A stretch of DNA of 64,000 nucleotides from Hirsutella rhossiliensis (taxonomy: Eukaryota; Ascomycota; Sordariomycetes; Hypocreales; Ophiocordycipitaceae), in the NCBI RefSeq assembly GCF_020360975.1, contig NW_025408672.1:682001-746000 (forward strand), given 5' to 3'. Both the position numbers and the translations under genes were made by a program. The notes below the pieces were generated by a model that searched no databases, was not told where the DNA came from, and saw only the letters and a list, made by a program, of their open reading frames with translations. This document shows positions 1 to 11,599 of the stretch, one piece after another (the stretch's first letter is position 1; every line of letters begins with the position of its first letter).

Positions 1-1570
1 AAGACTATAACTAAATAAGACCTAACCTAAAACTAAACTAAGATAGAGCCGATAACTAGCCCTTAAACTATAACCTTAGCCTAACTTATTAGTAGTAACG
101 TCCGCCTCGCTATCGTAGCGGGAATAATAAGACCCCCCTAAGGTAGTATATAGGGTATAAGAAGGAGTAACCTAAGACTTATAAGGTATATAAGGACTAC
201 TACTACTATAAGAAGCTTAATAATAGCCGGCTAGGACCGACCTTAAACCTAAACTAAAGCTAGCTTAGACGGCTAACTTACGAGATAGAGTAATAACTAA
301 GGTCTATACTAAGGTAAGACCTACCTTAGCGGCGGCGTAGAGGCGTTCGCTATAGCCTATACTATAACTATAGATCTAATTAAGGTTAAGACTAGTAATA
401 ATCTCGGCTAAGACCGAACCGTAATAGCTATAAAGACGCTACTAAATAAAGTTAGGAGCGGTAGTAGGGTTGCTAGGCGACGTAAGATAGGGACGCTTTA
501 AGGCGGGCTCGGCGATAAGAGAACTACCGGGCTATAGCTTAGCGTCGGAGCTAATAAAAGGTAACGTAGAAGGCTCCTATACTATCTTTAAGACGACCGC
601 GGGTATAGGGATAGCGGCGGACTCCTTAGCCTTAGCCTTAAATAGAGCCTTAAACGTAATAGCCGCCTTACCCTTACCTTTACCCTTACCCTTTCCCTTA
701 TTAAATAAGGCTAGGGCTAGACCGGGCCTAGTAAGATTAAAACTATTATCCTTATTATTATAGTCGTCGCTAGTAATAGGATAGAAATAGTTAGCGAGAT
801 CGTTAACTACTATAAAAGTCTTTTAAATAACTAAGAGTAACTTAGGCCCGACCTAAGCTAAGGTCTTAATAGTATTACTAAACTTACTTAGGTATTTCTC
901 TAAGGACTTATATATATAGCGGGTATTATTTATAAAACGGGTAAAAGCTAAGGTAAGCGTCTCGATATTCTTAGCGACTATAGCTAGAATAAGGGCGGAC
1001 TCGCTTAACGCGCCCTTACCCTTAGTAGCGGGGGCCTTTTAACTAGCGTAAATATAAGTTTCTAGAGTAGCGCGGTAAAAGCGCTCTTATACCGAGCCCT
1101 TAATAAGGGAGGGGCTATTAACCTTAAACTAAGCTTAGTAAAGGGTATAAGCGGCCTTCTTACCTTTAAAGGTAATCTAGAATATAGATTAATACTAAAC
1201 TTAAACTATACTATAGTAGGGCGGGGTTACTTACTTAGTAATAAGACTAGTTAAAGTTAGCGTAAGCGATATACGCTTTAGCCTTTATAGCTAGTAAAGT
1301 TAGTAAAAAGCACTAAAAGTAAGACCGACCTAAGATTAAACTAAGACTAATACTTATAGGACTAGTTTTAATAGCTAGCGAAGGACTTATAGGTAAGCTT
1401 ATTAATAAGGAGCCCGATATATATAAAATACGGGATAGAGCGCTCTAATCCCGCTATAGTAGCGACTTTCTTATAAGGAGGTGGTTTTAAAGGAAGCGAG
1501 CTACTACTACCTAAGTTAGCTTCTTAGTTAAATATAGCGATATAATAGTAAACGAACTAAATATAGTACT
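1..1570 (-). pseudogene. Unrecognised protein frame, antisense within LINE-1a
   Basis: Read on the minus strand, one frame stays protein-like for about 500 codons. It is broken only by TAG/TAA codons of the kind RIP makes from CAG, CAA and TGG. It has a region with many Leu, Gln and Tyr, then a hydrophilic stretch, then a lysine-glycine run (KGKGKGKGK, near 675-710), and a Ser/Tyr/Pro-rich end. The second copy at 43885-45470 keeps the same frame and loses whole codons in the KG run, which supports real coding. No zinc knuckle, RT or endonuclease motif was seen. It could be a gag-like ORF1, a captured gene or a regulator; I do not recognise it. The start is unclear because ATG codons in CpATG context are mutated. 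Confidence 0.5.
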
Positions 1571-2280
1571 AGTAAGACCTAGGGATATAGAAATAATATA
1601 GGTAAAGAATTAGGGCCTATAAAAGAGATAATAAGTAGAGAGGTAAGAGGAGGTAAGAACGAAACTAAGGGGGGAGGGTAGGTATATATATATACGAGCT
1701 AGGCGCGTATAATTCGTAACTATATAATAGATAGTAAATATAAGCCGCCGCGCCCTTAATCGGGAAGTCGCGTAGCTAAACGGGAACCGATTTTCGATTA
1801 GCGGAGCTAGCTAACTAAATTTCGATTAGCCGGCCCTACTTAAGAGCGACCTATACTAGTGCCCGGCCTAGTAACCGGATATTACCTACCCTACTAACTA
1901 ATAGACTAATAAGCTAACGCGGCCGCGGCTATATAGTAGCGATATAGGAGCTATAAAGAATAAAGGCGCTTATAAGTTAGGCCCTTAAAAAGAGACTACT
2001 ACCTATAACCCTAGGCCTAGGCTAGCGAGCCCGGGCCGCGGCCGCTCGGGATAGTAGCGGCTATAGCCTAAGAAGGCTTACGCTAAAATATAAATATATA
2101 GGAGAAGCCCGCGGTAGCTAGCGTAAATTTCCTATATATTACTACTATAACCTTATTTAAGGCGGACCTATACTAAAAGAGGGGAGGGTTTTCCCTTAAG
2201 TACTTTAGTTTTTCCCTCCTATTTAATATCGAAGTTCTAGATACTTCTAGCTAGGTCCCTAGTAAAATCTTAATAATAAT
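1..2280 (+). mobile_element. LINE-1a, 3' part of a non-LTR retrotransposon (cut by window start)
   Basis: This stretch matches the 3' third of the full LINE-1 copy at about 43885-46155 almost base for base and ends in the same (TAA)n-type tail at 2271-2280. The tail abuts the reversed 5' end of another LINE-1 copy, so this element probably inserted into that copy; its other target duplication would lie left of the window. The last 190 bp or so are also shared with the SINE copies. CpA/TpG are nearly gone, so it is RIP-inactivated. The segment carries no sense-strand RT; its only protein-like frame is on the minus strand. Confidence 0.8.
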
Positions 2281-2820
2281 ATATAAAGAGGGAGGCGCTT
2301 TATCTTATAGTACTTTTCTATTTACTATACTTATAAATATAGTTTATACTTAGTTTAGCCTCCCTAGCCTTACTAGCTAGTAGGTGTCTTAAGCTCGACC
2401 TCTTATCTTAGCGAGGTCTCTTTAGTCCTTACTTCTAAACCGCGGTTAAATTAATAACGCCTTAGGTTTCGATAGTAGGTAGTACTTATTACTTAGCGTA
2501 TTCCTAGGTATTTATAAACTATTAAGGTCTTTATAAGTAGTTTTCCCTTACTTTTTCCTAGGCTTTATTTACTATAGGGTAAGTTTAGGTCTATGATAAG
2601 TAGTCCCCTTAATATAAAATATAGTTATAAGGGATTTTGCCCTTTTAAGCCTTATATTTATCCTCCCCTTTATTATATATTATATACTTATATTAGTTAT
2701 AAAGTTATATTAATATATTCCGCTTAGTAATATAGCTATACTTATAGTAATTATAGTACCTTTATAGTTAGACTAACTTTTTATAAGGTTTATATTAAAA
2801 GATTTATATTTTAAGGACTA
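2281..2820 (-). mobile_element. LINE-1b, 5' end fragment
   Basis: The reverse complement of this stretch matches the first 540 bp of the LINE-1 copy at 39834-40380, including the same first bases (CTAGTCCTTAAA at the 5' end, here at about 2820). Two copies starting at the same base suggest this is the true 5' end of the family. The copy is interrupted at 2280/2281 by the tail of LINE-1a, so its remaining body should lie left of the window. Confidence 0.75.
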
Positions 2821-3593
2821 AACCTAAGTTATAGAGTTTATTATCCTCTTTTAAGCTACTAACCTTAATAAGTATAGTCGTCGCCGTTAATATCTTATAT
2901 TAAGGGTATAGCGCTTAAGCTTAAAGGACCTTAACTTTATTTACCTTTATAATCTTATAGAGTAATCGCTCCTTATTTATTATTACTACCCTTAAGGGGA
3001 CGTTCTTAGTTACTACTATATATATATAGCTCCCTAAGAATAAAGAAAAGGGACCTATACTAGTTATAAATAATTTAAAAGAATAAAAAAGGATTATTAT
3101 AAAGTATTATATAGAAATAAGATATAAAATATAATACGTTATATATACGTTTATAAAGAATAAGTATTAGTAAGCTAGCCCTTAAAACGATATTTATAGT
3201 ATAATCTCTTTTTATAAAGAATACTAATACTTTATAACTAAAAGACCTTAAGAAGTTATAACTATAACTATACCTAGCTACCTTATAAGTAAAATTTAAT
3301 TTAATAGCTAATATATACTATTTAATTATAGGTATTAATACCTTATAAAAGCGTAAGATAACCTTATTAAATAAGTAAAAGTAACCTTAGTTTAAGAAAT
3401 TACTATAAGAGCTATAACTAAATTTATACTCTTTATTATTTATAAGTATAACGTAATACTATACGCTATAATTAATAATACGCCTAAAATAAAGAAAGAC
3501 TTTAAGTATATCCTAAAGAATATAAGTATTAAAGCTATTTAAACTTTAGTATATAATCTAAATATAAACGCGGTAGTAAAATAAAGGTATTAA
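2821..3593 (+). pseudogene. Gypsy-2 integrase region, first part
   Basis: This RIP-degraded stretch runs up to the Copia-1 insertion and is continued after it at 17518. Its end leads into the integrase core that becomes readable across the junction, just before a block recognisable as the conserved part of fungal Ty3/Gypsy integrases (the accessible 'H-x-P-x-x-N-x-x-V/I-E-x-G-H' neighbourhood). The upstream 500 bp are too damaged to place domain by domain. The 5-bp duplication of the Copia-1 insertion is ATTAA (3589-3593) against ACTAA (17518-17522). No LTR of this Gypsy family was found in the window. Confidence 0.55.
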
Positions 3594-4079
3594 TATCGCG
3601 AAGTATAGCTTAATTTTATAGTTCTTAGAGATATCCTATAGTAAGAGGGACTAAGGAAGCTAAAAATACTTAGTATAAAAAAAGGAAGAAGGAGCTTAAA
3701 GGAGGTATAAAAAAGAGGGTAAGGGTATAAGGGGAAGTAAAAGTAGTAATAGCTTCTTATAGAGGTAGCGAGAGATAAGATAGATATACTAGTAATAGCT
3801 AGAAAAGAGGGGAAAAACTAGTAAAAAGCTTAGTAGTTAAGAGGATATTAATAGCTTCTTTAAGTAAGATCTTCTTTAGTAATTAAGATACTAAATAAGT
3901 ATAAAGAGGGGCGTTAGATAAAGGAAAGAAGGATAATTAAGGCAATATAATAATTACTCCCTTACTATAATTACTACCTTTAAAAGAATTAAATATCTTT
4001 GCCCTTCCTATCTAACCCCTTACTTTTACCTTTACCTTTATATATTTTATATATACTTTTTATATCTCTCTTTATAAGA
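3594..4079 (+). repeat. Copia-1 5' LTR
   Basis: It aligns along its length with the intact solo LTR at 19738-20213 and with the 3' LTR at 17032-17517. At 3941-3962 the series of ACA/TCA sites seen in the intact LTR has become ATA/TTA while a GCA in the same stretch is kept. The internal region starts with GTTATAAGCYTAGGAGG in all copies, the likely primer binding zone. Confidence 0.9.
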
Positions 4080-7000
4080 GTTATAAGCTTAGGAGGAATA
4101 GAATTCTTATACCTTCTAGCTACTATAAAAGGCAACTTTCTTATATCCCTTATAGCTTCCTTTTATTCCTCTTACTAGAAAAGCCGATTTTTAACTAACC
4201 TTTCTACCCCTTCTTCTATAATAATATCGAAAAATAACTTTACCGCCCTTATAGTTTATAGGACGATTCTTATAGAACCCTAAGACTAGGATAAGTAGGT
4301 AAAGGAGCTATAAGCTTATATAGATAGGACTATCTATAATTTAGTCTTCTTTAATAAGTAGGACCCTTTTAAGCTGCCTTTTTATCTTAAGGTAATAGAA
4401 TTTATAGAAGGAGCTTCCCTCTTTTCTAAGCTAACCTCTATATAATAAAGAGCTTTTTCTACTACCTTAAGTAACTATAAGAGATATCGTAAGGAATACC
4501 TTTACTAAATAAAGCTATTAACTACTATATATATAGCGATAACGGAATCCGTTAGTACTATAAAGCTAATCTCTCTTTAAGAGGAAGAGACTTTTAAGTA
4601 GTAGCTTTTAAAGCTTAAGACCTTAATAGCTCCTTTAAGGGGCTATATAACTAACCGTATTAGGAAGACCTATATAGTATACCTAGGAGCCTTTTCTACT
4701 AAGAACCTACTAGCTTCTTTATACCTAGCTAAGTAGGAAGAAATCCTTAAGGAAGCTAACTAATACTTCTTAATAGAAGCTCTTTCTAGCTAGTAGCTAT
4801 AGGATATATCTCTACTAATAAAGCCTATTAGTAACGGTTACTTAACTATCTTTTAAGAAGCTAGCTAGGAACTAAATAAAGAAGCTACTAAAGTATAATA
4901 ATAAGTAGTCTTATTCCTTTATAGCTAGCACTCGACCTAGATAGCTCGACCTACTACCCTTATAGCTACTATAGCCCCTCTTACTATAGCCCCCGCTACT
5001 GCTACTATAGCTGCCCCGCTAGCTCCTCCTCCCTTAAGAGCGTTAATACTATCTTTAACGGCTGCTCTAGTCCCGGCCCCGGCTATACTTATTGCTCCGG
5101 GCCCGGCCCTATTAGTCCGTCCGACCCGACTAGTCCCTTAATAGACCTTTTAGTTTATTAGTCGAAAAATTAAGGAACTAATCGAAATCGAACCTCTTTA
5201 TTAAAATTAGTAATAAGGTATAAAAAGGGGGGGTTTTAAGTATACCTTTTAAAAGGAGATAAGGACTCCTTAAAGAGATAATAAATAAGGAGAAATCGAC
5301 CTACCTATTATAAGGAATAGTATTTTCCTACTATAAATAAAGCGGCTATAATATACTCTCCCGATTATATAAGCTAATAAGTAGTATATTAATTATAGAT
5401 AAAATCCTATCCTATAAAGCGAGAATTGCTCGTTATTTTATATATTATTATATATTAAACAGGTTGCTGGTTATTATATAATTAGGAATCGAAGAAATAG
5501 AGCTAGCTTAAAATACTAGCTAAGACCTCTTAAGAATACTAGCACGACCAACCTCCTTTAAATATAAATATAAGCGGACCTAAGACACCTCTAGCTATAC
5601 TCGAGGTATTACTAAATTCCTTAGTCTTAGGGCTATATAGCAGCCTAAATTAGGTCCTAAAAGGTTCTTCTATTTAGCTATAATTATCTAAATAAGGTAG
5701 TATGTCCGCTAGTAGATAGAGATAAAAGGATTATCTTTAATACCTCTTCTATATACTAATATACTACTAATAAATTCTATTAAGAATCCTACCTTATACC
5801 CCTTCTTCCCCTCTATAACGTAGTCTTACGTAATTCCTTAATTTCCTAAAATTCCGCTATTACTTATATACCTTAAGACCTATTAAGCGTATAAAAAGCC
5901 CTATTAGCTAGAAGACTACTAGTAGGTCTTTAAGGATAGTCGACCTTTTAAAATTACGCTTCTTAAGGGACTAAAAGACGTTATTAAAAAGTCTCTTAAA
6001 GAGGACCCTTTATTATAGAAGAAGATAGACGAGATTTAGGTTACTAAGAAATAGTAACTAACGCCGCTACCTTTATTCGAGCCGTAAATTTAAGGAAAAA
6101 TCGTTAGTATAGTAAATCCGGCCTTTATCTTCCTTATAGATTAGTAAGACCGCCTATTAGGACCCTCCGACTATCCCCTACGAAAATTAGCTATCCTTAA
6201 CTCTAGTACTTCCCTTAATATATATAATATACTCTTACGATTTTAGTCCTTTAAGAAGGCACGGAGGGAATACCTTATTACTAGGGAATTAACCGTATAG
6301 ATAGAGGGATATAGAAGGGTGAATTTTACGATAAAATTACCTAATAGGTCTATATAAATTCTTTAATAAAAAAGGGTAGCTTTTTACCCTTAATTTTTAA
6401 TAAGCCTAATTTCCTTCTACCTTCTTTAAAAGGAAGGAATCTTCTAGGATATAACTTCTAAGCTTATAAGGCTAGTTTAAAATAATTAAACGATTAGGCT
6501 TATTAAAGAGAAATTCGGTTAATTTATTCTCGAATTCCGACCTATCCTTATAAAAGAACCTCTTAAGAAGTTAGCTTTCCTTACTAAGAGGAATAGGTCT
6601 ACTATAAAGGACCCTCTTTTAGTAGCCTAAGGAGATAGTTTTCTTTAGTATATATAACTTAGTTACCTAGGCCCCCTAGCTTTATATAAGCTAAGCTAAT
6701 AATAAGGCGTATAAATAAGCGGCTTAAAGACTATTAAATATAAATACTATAGCTAAGGAAAGACTAAGAAACGAATTTCTAGACGAACCCCTTTATAGCT
6801 AAACTAGCTATATAAGGAAATTTAGGTCGACTAAACTAATATCTCTAAGGACTAAGAAAGCTTTATTAAGGTAATGTTTTTTATAGATACCTTTTTAAGG
6901 ATAGTTTTCCCTTATTTCTTATAGACCTACCTAAGTAAGTATAACTATTTTACCTTCTAAGACTTCGTTAACTAGATAAAATCCTACTTTAACTATAAGG

Positions 7001-9867
7001 TAAAAAAGATATAATTTAATAGAGAGTTATTTATAAAGGATATCTTAAATTAGCTTTAAAAAGGGGGTATTTTACCCCTCTTATTAGCACCGAATACCTA
7101 AGCCTAAAACGGAGGGGTAGAATAATTAAGGGGTACTAAAATAGAAATAGCTTATACGATAAGACTTATTATAAGGCTTCCCTATAACTTTTAAAGGGAA
7201 GTTATTAAAACCGCTTATTACCTTTAAAACCGGACCTTAAGGGACCTAAGGGGCCTAAGGGACTATAGGGACCTAGAGACCTTTTTTAAGACCTAAGAAA
7301 TAAACTAAAAATCTCCCCTTAAGCTCTTTATAAAAAGGAGGGCCTTACTAGCCTACCTTTTTACCTATAGCTATATAGTATACGCTATAACTACTAATAT
7401 ATAGCTAAAAAGAAGGAGGAAAAGAAAGCTTAATCCTAGAGCCTTTATTAGTTACCTTATTAGCTATAATTCTATAAATATCTTCTAGATCTAGATTCTT
7501 CTTTTATAAAAGGTTATTTTAATTAAGGATATAATTTTCGACGAATCTAGCTTCTTTAATAGAAAGAGGGATTAATAGCCCTTCTTACTCTCCTAACGTT
7601 AGCTAATTTAAAAGATCTAAATCCCCCCTTCTTAATAGTCTTAAGAAGAGGTATTAGATAAGGAAATAAAAGAAGAAACCGATATTAAAGTAGTTAAGGA
7701 TAATACTAACTTTAAAGAAGAAAAAGTAGAAGCTACTAAATTAGATAATCTAGATAAAGAAGGAGACTATAGGAAAGCGGTAGAGATAAAATACGCCTAC
7801 CCCCCTATACTTCCTCCTATATAATAAGAAGATCTAGAAGTAGCTTTTTTTATTAGTCTTTCTATTTCGACCCTTAAGGGGGTAGGAAATATACCTCTTT
7901 TTTTCTTAAAGGATTACCTAGCTACTTTTTTATCCTTACTTTAAGAAGTAAAGGAAGGTATAGGGCCTAATATAAAAGAAAACTAACCTCTCTCTTATTT
8001 CGATTGTTTTTTAATATCTATTTAACGCTTATAAAAGACGGTTCTTATAGAGTATTTATAGTAGGCTAGCTTTTTAAGCCTCTATTAGTAAGGAAGGTAT
8101 ATAAAAGAGACCTCCTAGACCTACTAGTAAACTAAAAGTAGCTAGAAAAATACTACTTTAAAGACTAGTTTTTCTAGGCCTAGAAAGACTACCTAACCTT
8201 ATATAAAGAGATAGGGTCTTTTAAAGAGGTCCTTAAGGAAAAAGTAAGAGGAAAATAAGTCCTTAGCTATAAGTAGGTCTTTATTTATAAGACTAATAAA
8301 TATAGCTTCCTTTAAAGGTATAAAGCCTAGCTAGTTATTTATAGGAACTAATAGGAAAAAGGGGATCTTCTTACTAAAGCAACTACCTTAATAAGGATAT
8401 CCTTTTAGACCCTTATAGCTATAGTAGTAGAATTCGACCTCGAACTTAATTAGATAGATACCGTTTATACCTTTATTAACTACCCTTTTAAGAAAGAAGA
8501 AGTTATCTATATATACTTTCTACTTAGTTTCTAATAGCTAGGAAAGGTTCTATAGCTTAGGAAAGCTTTATATAGACTATAAAGATTACCCCTTCTTTAG
8601 TAATAGTATTTAATAGGTTCCCTTAAAGCCCTAAGCTTTAAGAAGGTCCCTTAGGAACCGTATATAATATAAAAGGGTAAAATTATAGTCTTTTTCTATA
8701 TTAACGATATTATCTAAGCCTACTTAAAAGAGGAAGAAGTAACTACTAAGGAAGCTATAAAAGGCTTATAATAAAGGTATAAGATAACTAAGCTAAGGGA
8801 GCTAAAGTAGTTCTTAAGAATACGAATTCTTTAAAATAGGTCTTAATAGACTATCTAGCTTACCTAGGATATCTATATTAATAAGGTCGCTTATAAATTC
8901 CTCCTTAATTCCCTTAAGAAGAAGCTTCCCTTTACGCCTATATTAAATAAAGAGCTTTTACCTAATCTATCCTTTTAAGCTAGGGAGTAAGAGAAATACT
9001 TATACTAAAATAAGGTAGGCTCCTTACTTTTTTTAGCTATTTCTACTAAACCGGATATCTCTTTTACGGTCTCTTAGCTAGCTAGGTATAACTAGAATCC
9101 TAGCCCTAGGTATTAAAAAGTAATAGACCGAGCTATCCTTTATTTTTATTTAACGAGATTATATAGTTTATACTTAGGAGGGTAAGGAAGAAAGAAATTA
9201 GCTACTAAAATCTTCTTTTATTTAAGCGATTTATCTTTTATAGATAATTCCTTAGATAGAAAGAGCTTATAAGGGTATATTATATCCCTTTTTAAAGGAA
9301 CTATTACTTAAAGAGCTTTAAAGTAAGCTACTATTATAACTTTAAGTATAAAGGTAAAGCTACTAGCTCTTTTAAAAGCTTTAAAGGAAGCGATTTTCCT
9401 TAGCTAGCTACTTATATCTTTATAACTATAAATTCCGTCCTTATTAGCTATAGAATATAATAATTTATAGACTATATAGATTCTTATAAAGGAAAATAGT
9501 AAGCTATTAACCTAGCTATTATATATCGATATTTACTAGTATTAGTTATACTAAGAGGTTTAAAGGGGACTTATTTCTATTTATTAAGTTCTAATAGTAT
9601 CGATAAAAGTAAACGGTCTTATAAAGCCCTTACTAAAGTAAAAGCTAGCTATCTTTTTATAGTAAATTAAGCTAGAAAACGTCTATAAGAAGCTATCCTT
9701 AAAGGCCCGCTTTAAGAGTCTATAAAAAGAGCTAATAGCCTATATAAGAAGTTAACGTTTATAGCTAAAGAAAAAGAAGAGGTCTTCCTTTTAAAAGGCC
9801 CCTTATTTTAATTAGGTTTCTCCCTTTTAAGAAGGCCCTTTTTCTTATAAGACTTTCCCTTCTTTAA
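4080..9867 (+). pseudogene. Copia-1 gag-pol remnant
   Basis: The gag part lies at about 4080-5310 and resumes after the MITE at about 5886. The integrase core is near 6870-7290: a 'FIDTFLRIVFPYF' block at about 6884, and the end-of-core 'APNTxAxNGGVE' block at about 7086-7125, the segment carrying the catalytic Glu. A spacer follows, then reverse transcriptase from about 8041, with the YVDD box readable as F-F-Y-I-N-D-I-I at 8690-8713 (Val to Ile and Asp to Asn are RIP changes). RNase H lies at about 9090-9620 (D-N-S-L-D-R-K-S near 9240). Many in-frame TAG/TAA stand at expected Gln or Trp. The 3' end is split by Gypsy-1 at 9867 and resumes at 16866. It is non-functional. Confidence 0.85.
5311..5877 (-). 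mobile_element. MITE-like non-autonomous element, copy 1
   Basis: This 567-bp insert in Copia-1 is missing from the matching position of Copia-2 (near 30900) and is flanked by an 8-bp duplication ACCTATTA (5303-5310 and 5878-5885). An 8-bp duplication fits hAT-type transposition. Read on the minus strand it matches the copy at 61134-61675 over its whole length, and its two ends match the unmutated copy at about 52041-52720. It is less RIP-damaged than its host (several TGG, TGC and ACA remain near 5455-5600). No transposase frame was seen. Confidence 0.75.
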
Positions 9868-10053
9868 TATTATAGAGTAAGTAAAAGCATATATATAAGT
9901 ACCGCTTATAAGATAATATTAATAAGCTATATAAAGCTCTTTTATACGTAGCTAGCTTATATATATATATATAGGATCCGGCCTTTTATACGTAACTATA
10001 TAGCTTAAGCTATAGCTTAAGCCTATAACCTATAATAGTTAAAGACTTTTATA
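9868..10053 (-). repeat. Gypsy-1 3' LTR
   Basis: It is the left LTR on the plus strand, 186 bp, and pairs with 16675-16860. Differences between the two are mostly TpA versus CpG/TpG type, as expected from independent RIP of once-identical ends. Confidence 0.9.
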
Positions 10054-10488
10054 TAATGCCCCCCCTTAAGCGCGGCGCGGCGCTACCTTATTAATAGCTT
10101 CTATACTTTTAGGCCTATACCGCTAGCTCTACCCTACCCTTTCCTATTAATCGTGCTAGCCTTACTAGTCCTATTATCCCCGCGCTTATTAGCCTTAGTA
10201 GCTAGAACCTAGCTTTATACTTATTAGCTAGCTAGCCGTTTAAATAAGGGCGTAACTTATTATATACGCCCTTAGGTAGCCGGCGGCCGGCCTAGACCTA
10301 CGTAAGCTTTAGGTTACTTATCCCCTCGGCCTTAGGCAGCTTCCTTTACTAAGGGGTATATAAAGCGGTATCTCCCTCTTCCTCCTTCCCTTCCTTCTCT
10401 TCTTTTTTTAACTATAGTAGTAGTAGTAATAAGTAAGTTCCGCTTTACTTAAGGTATTAGTTTACTCTTAGCTATATAAGCCGCTCTA

Positions 10489-11560
10489 TTAATATATACT
10501 TATAGTAATAGCTATAATAGTAATAATAGCCTTAATAATAATAATAATAATAATAATAACTTTAATTAATAAGTTCCTTACCTTATAGAGTAGGAGGCTA
10601 TAATCTATAATACTAACTTCCGCGATAGATATATCTACCTTCCCCTCCCTTACCTCTTTCTTCTTAGAGCGTATAGAGTTATTTATCGACGCTATACTAA
10701 GCACGGCCGACGACGGCTCTGCTACTACCGCTACTCCTACCCGCGCTCCTACTACCGCGCTTACCGCCGCCGCTACTACCTCCGCTACGCTAGCTACCCT
10801 TATATCGCCCTTTAAGGTAATAACGCTATCCATACCGCTACTTATAACGCCTAGCCCCTTAGCCCCTACCTCTATCTCTATTACCCTTATAAGTCTATAG
10901 TTAAGTAAGTATAATAAACGTCTTTTACTAACCTCTTAAAGTATAAGCGCTAGGTCTAGGCCGGAGCTACTTATACGACCCCTATATATAGTATATATCG
11001 TAGGAGCTCTCTTATACCAACTAAGTTAGGCGCCGCTATAGCGGTAGTTATTATTAGTATATACGTACCGGCCGCGCCTATAAAGCGGCGTATCTTATCC
11101 TACTCGCTATAGCGTTAGCTTTAAAGGCTAGTACGTATAAGTAGGTATAAGGGGCTACTAAGAAGCGCCTTACCGCCGCTATAGCCGCTTACTATAACCT
11201 TTACGCTTTAAAGCGCTAAGGGCTTATCCTTAAGTAGGTTCTTCCCCTTTTACTCTCTTACCTTTACTACTAACTCTCTTAGTACTAAGGATACCGCCTT
11301 TATTGCTTTATTAGCGGTCCCCTTAGCTATACCCGCCGCCGCCGCTACTACTACCCCTACCGCCGCTACTAAAGCTAGCCGCCGCCCCTTTACCCTTAGA
11401 GCCGCTGCTACTACTAACTAGCTTATAGGCCTAAAGGGCCGACTTAGCGCGCTAAAAAGCGCCGCCGCCGCTACTTAAGAGGAAGAGGAGGCTAATAAGG
11501 ATAATAATAATAATAATAATAAGGGCGAGGGTAATAATAAGAAATAAGCTTAGGAAGTCT
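10489..11560 (-). pseudogene. Ala/Val-rich extra frame at the 3' end of Gypsy-1
   Basis: Downstream of the integrase, the minus strand carries a GC-rich stretch whose translation is rich in Ala, Val and Ser with basic segments (for example L-R-E-L-V-V-K-V-R-E near 11290). It includes an uninterrupted 115-codon frame with an ATG at 10833 (10489-10833). This frame ends in an isoleucine run that is only an ATT microsatellite (about 10525-10560). The plus strand of 11280-11560 also reads openly (Ala-rich, then Glu/Asn-rich at a TAA-type repeat), so the coding strand is not certain. It could be the C-terminal tail of pol, a gag-like extra ORF, or low-complexity sequence. No known domain was recognised. 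Confidence 0.35.
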
Positions 11561-11599
11561 AAGGGCTTTACTTTAAAATAAATACTATTTTTATCTTTA

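Noticed and set aside
650..720. Leu-Pro repeat protein on the plus strand
   Set aside because: The plus frame over the same bases has about twice as many stops as the minus frame, and the minus Lys-Gly reading is kept in the second copy with codon-sized indels.
10525..10570. Isoleucine-rich peptide as a real protein segment
   Set aside because: It is the translation of a (TAA/ATT)n microsatellite.
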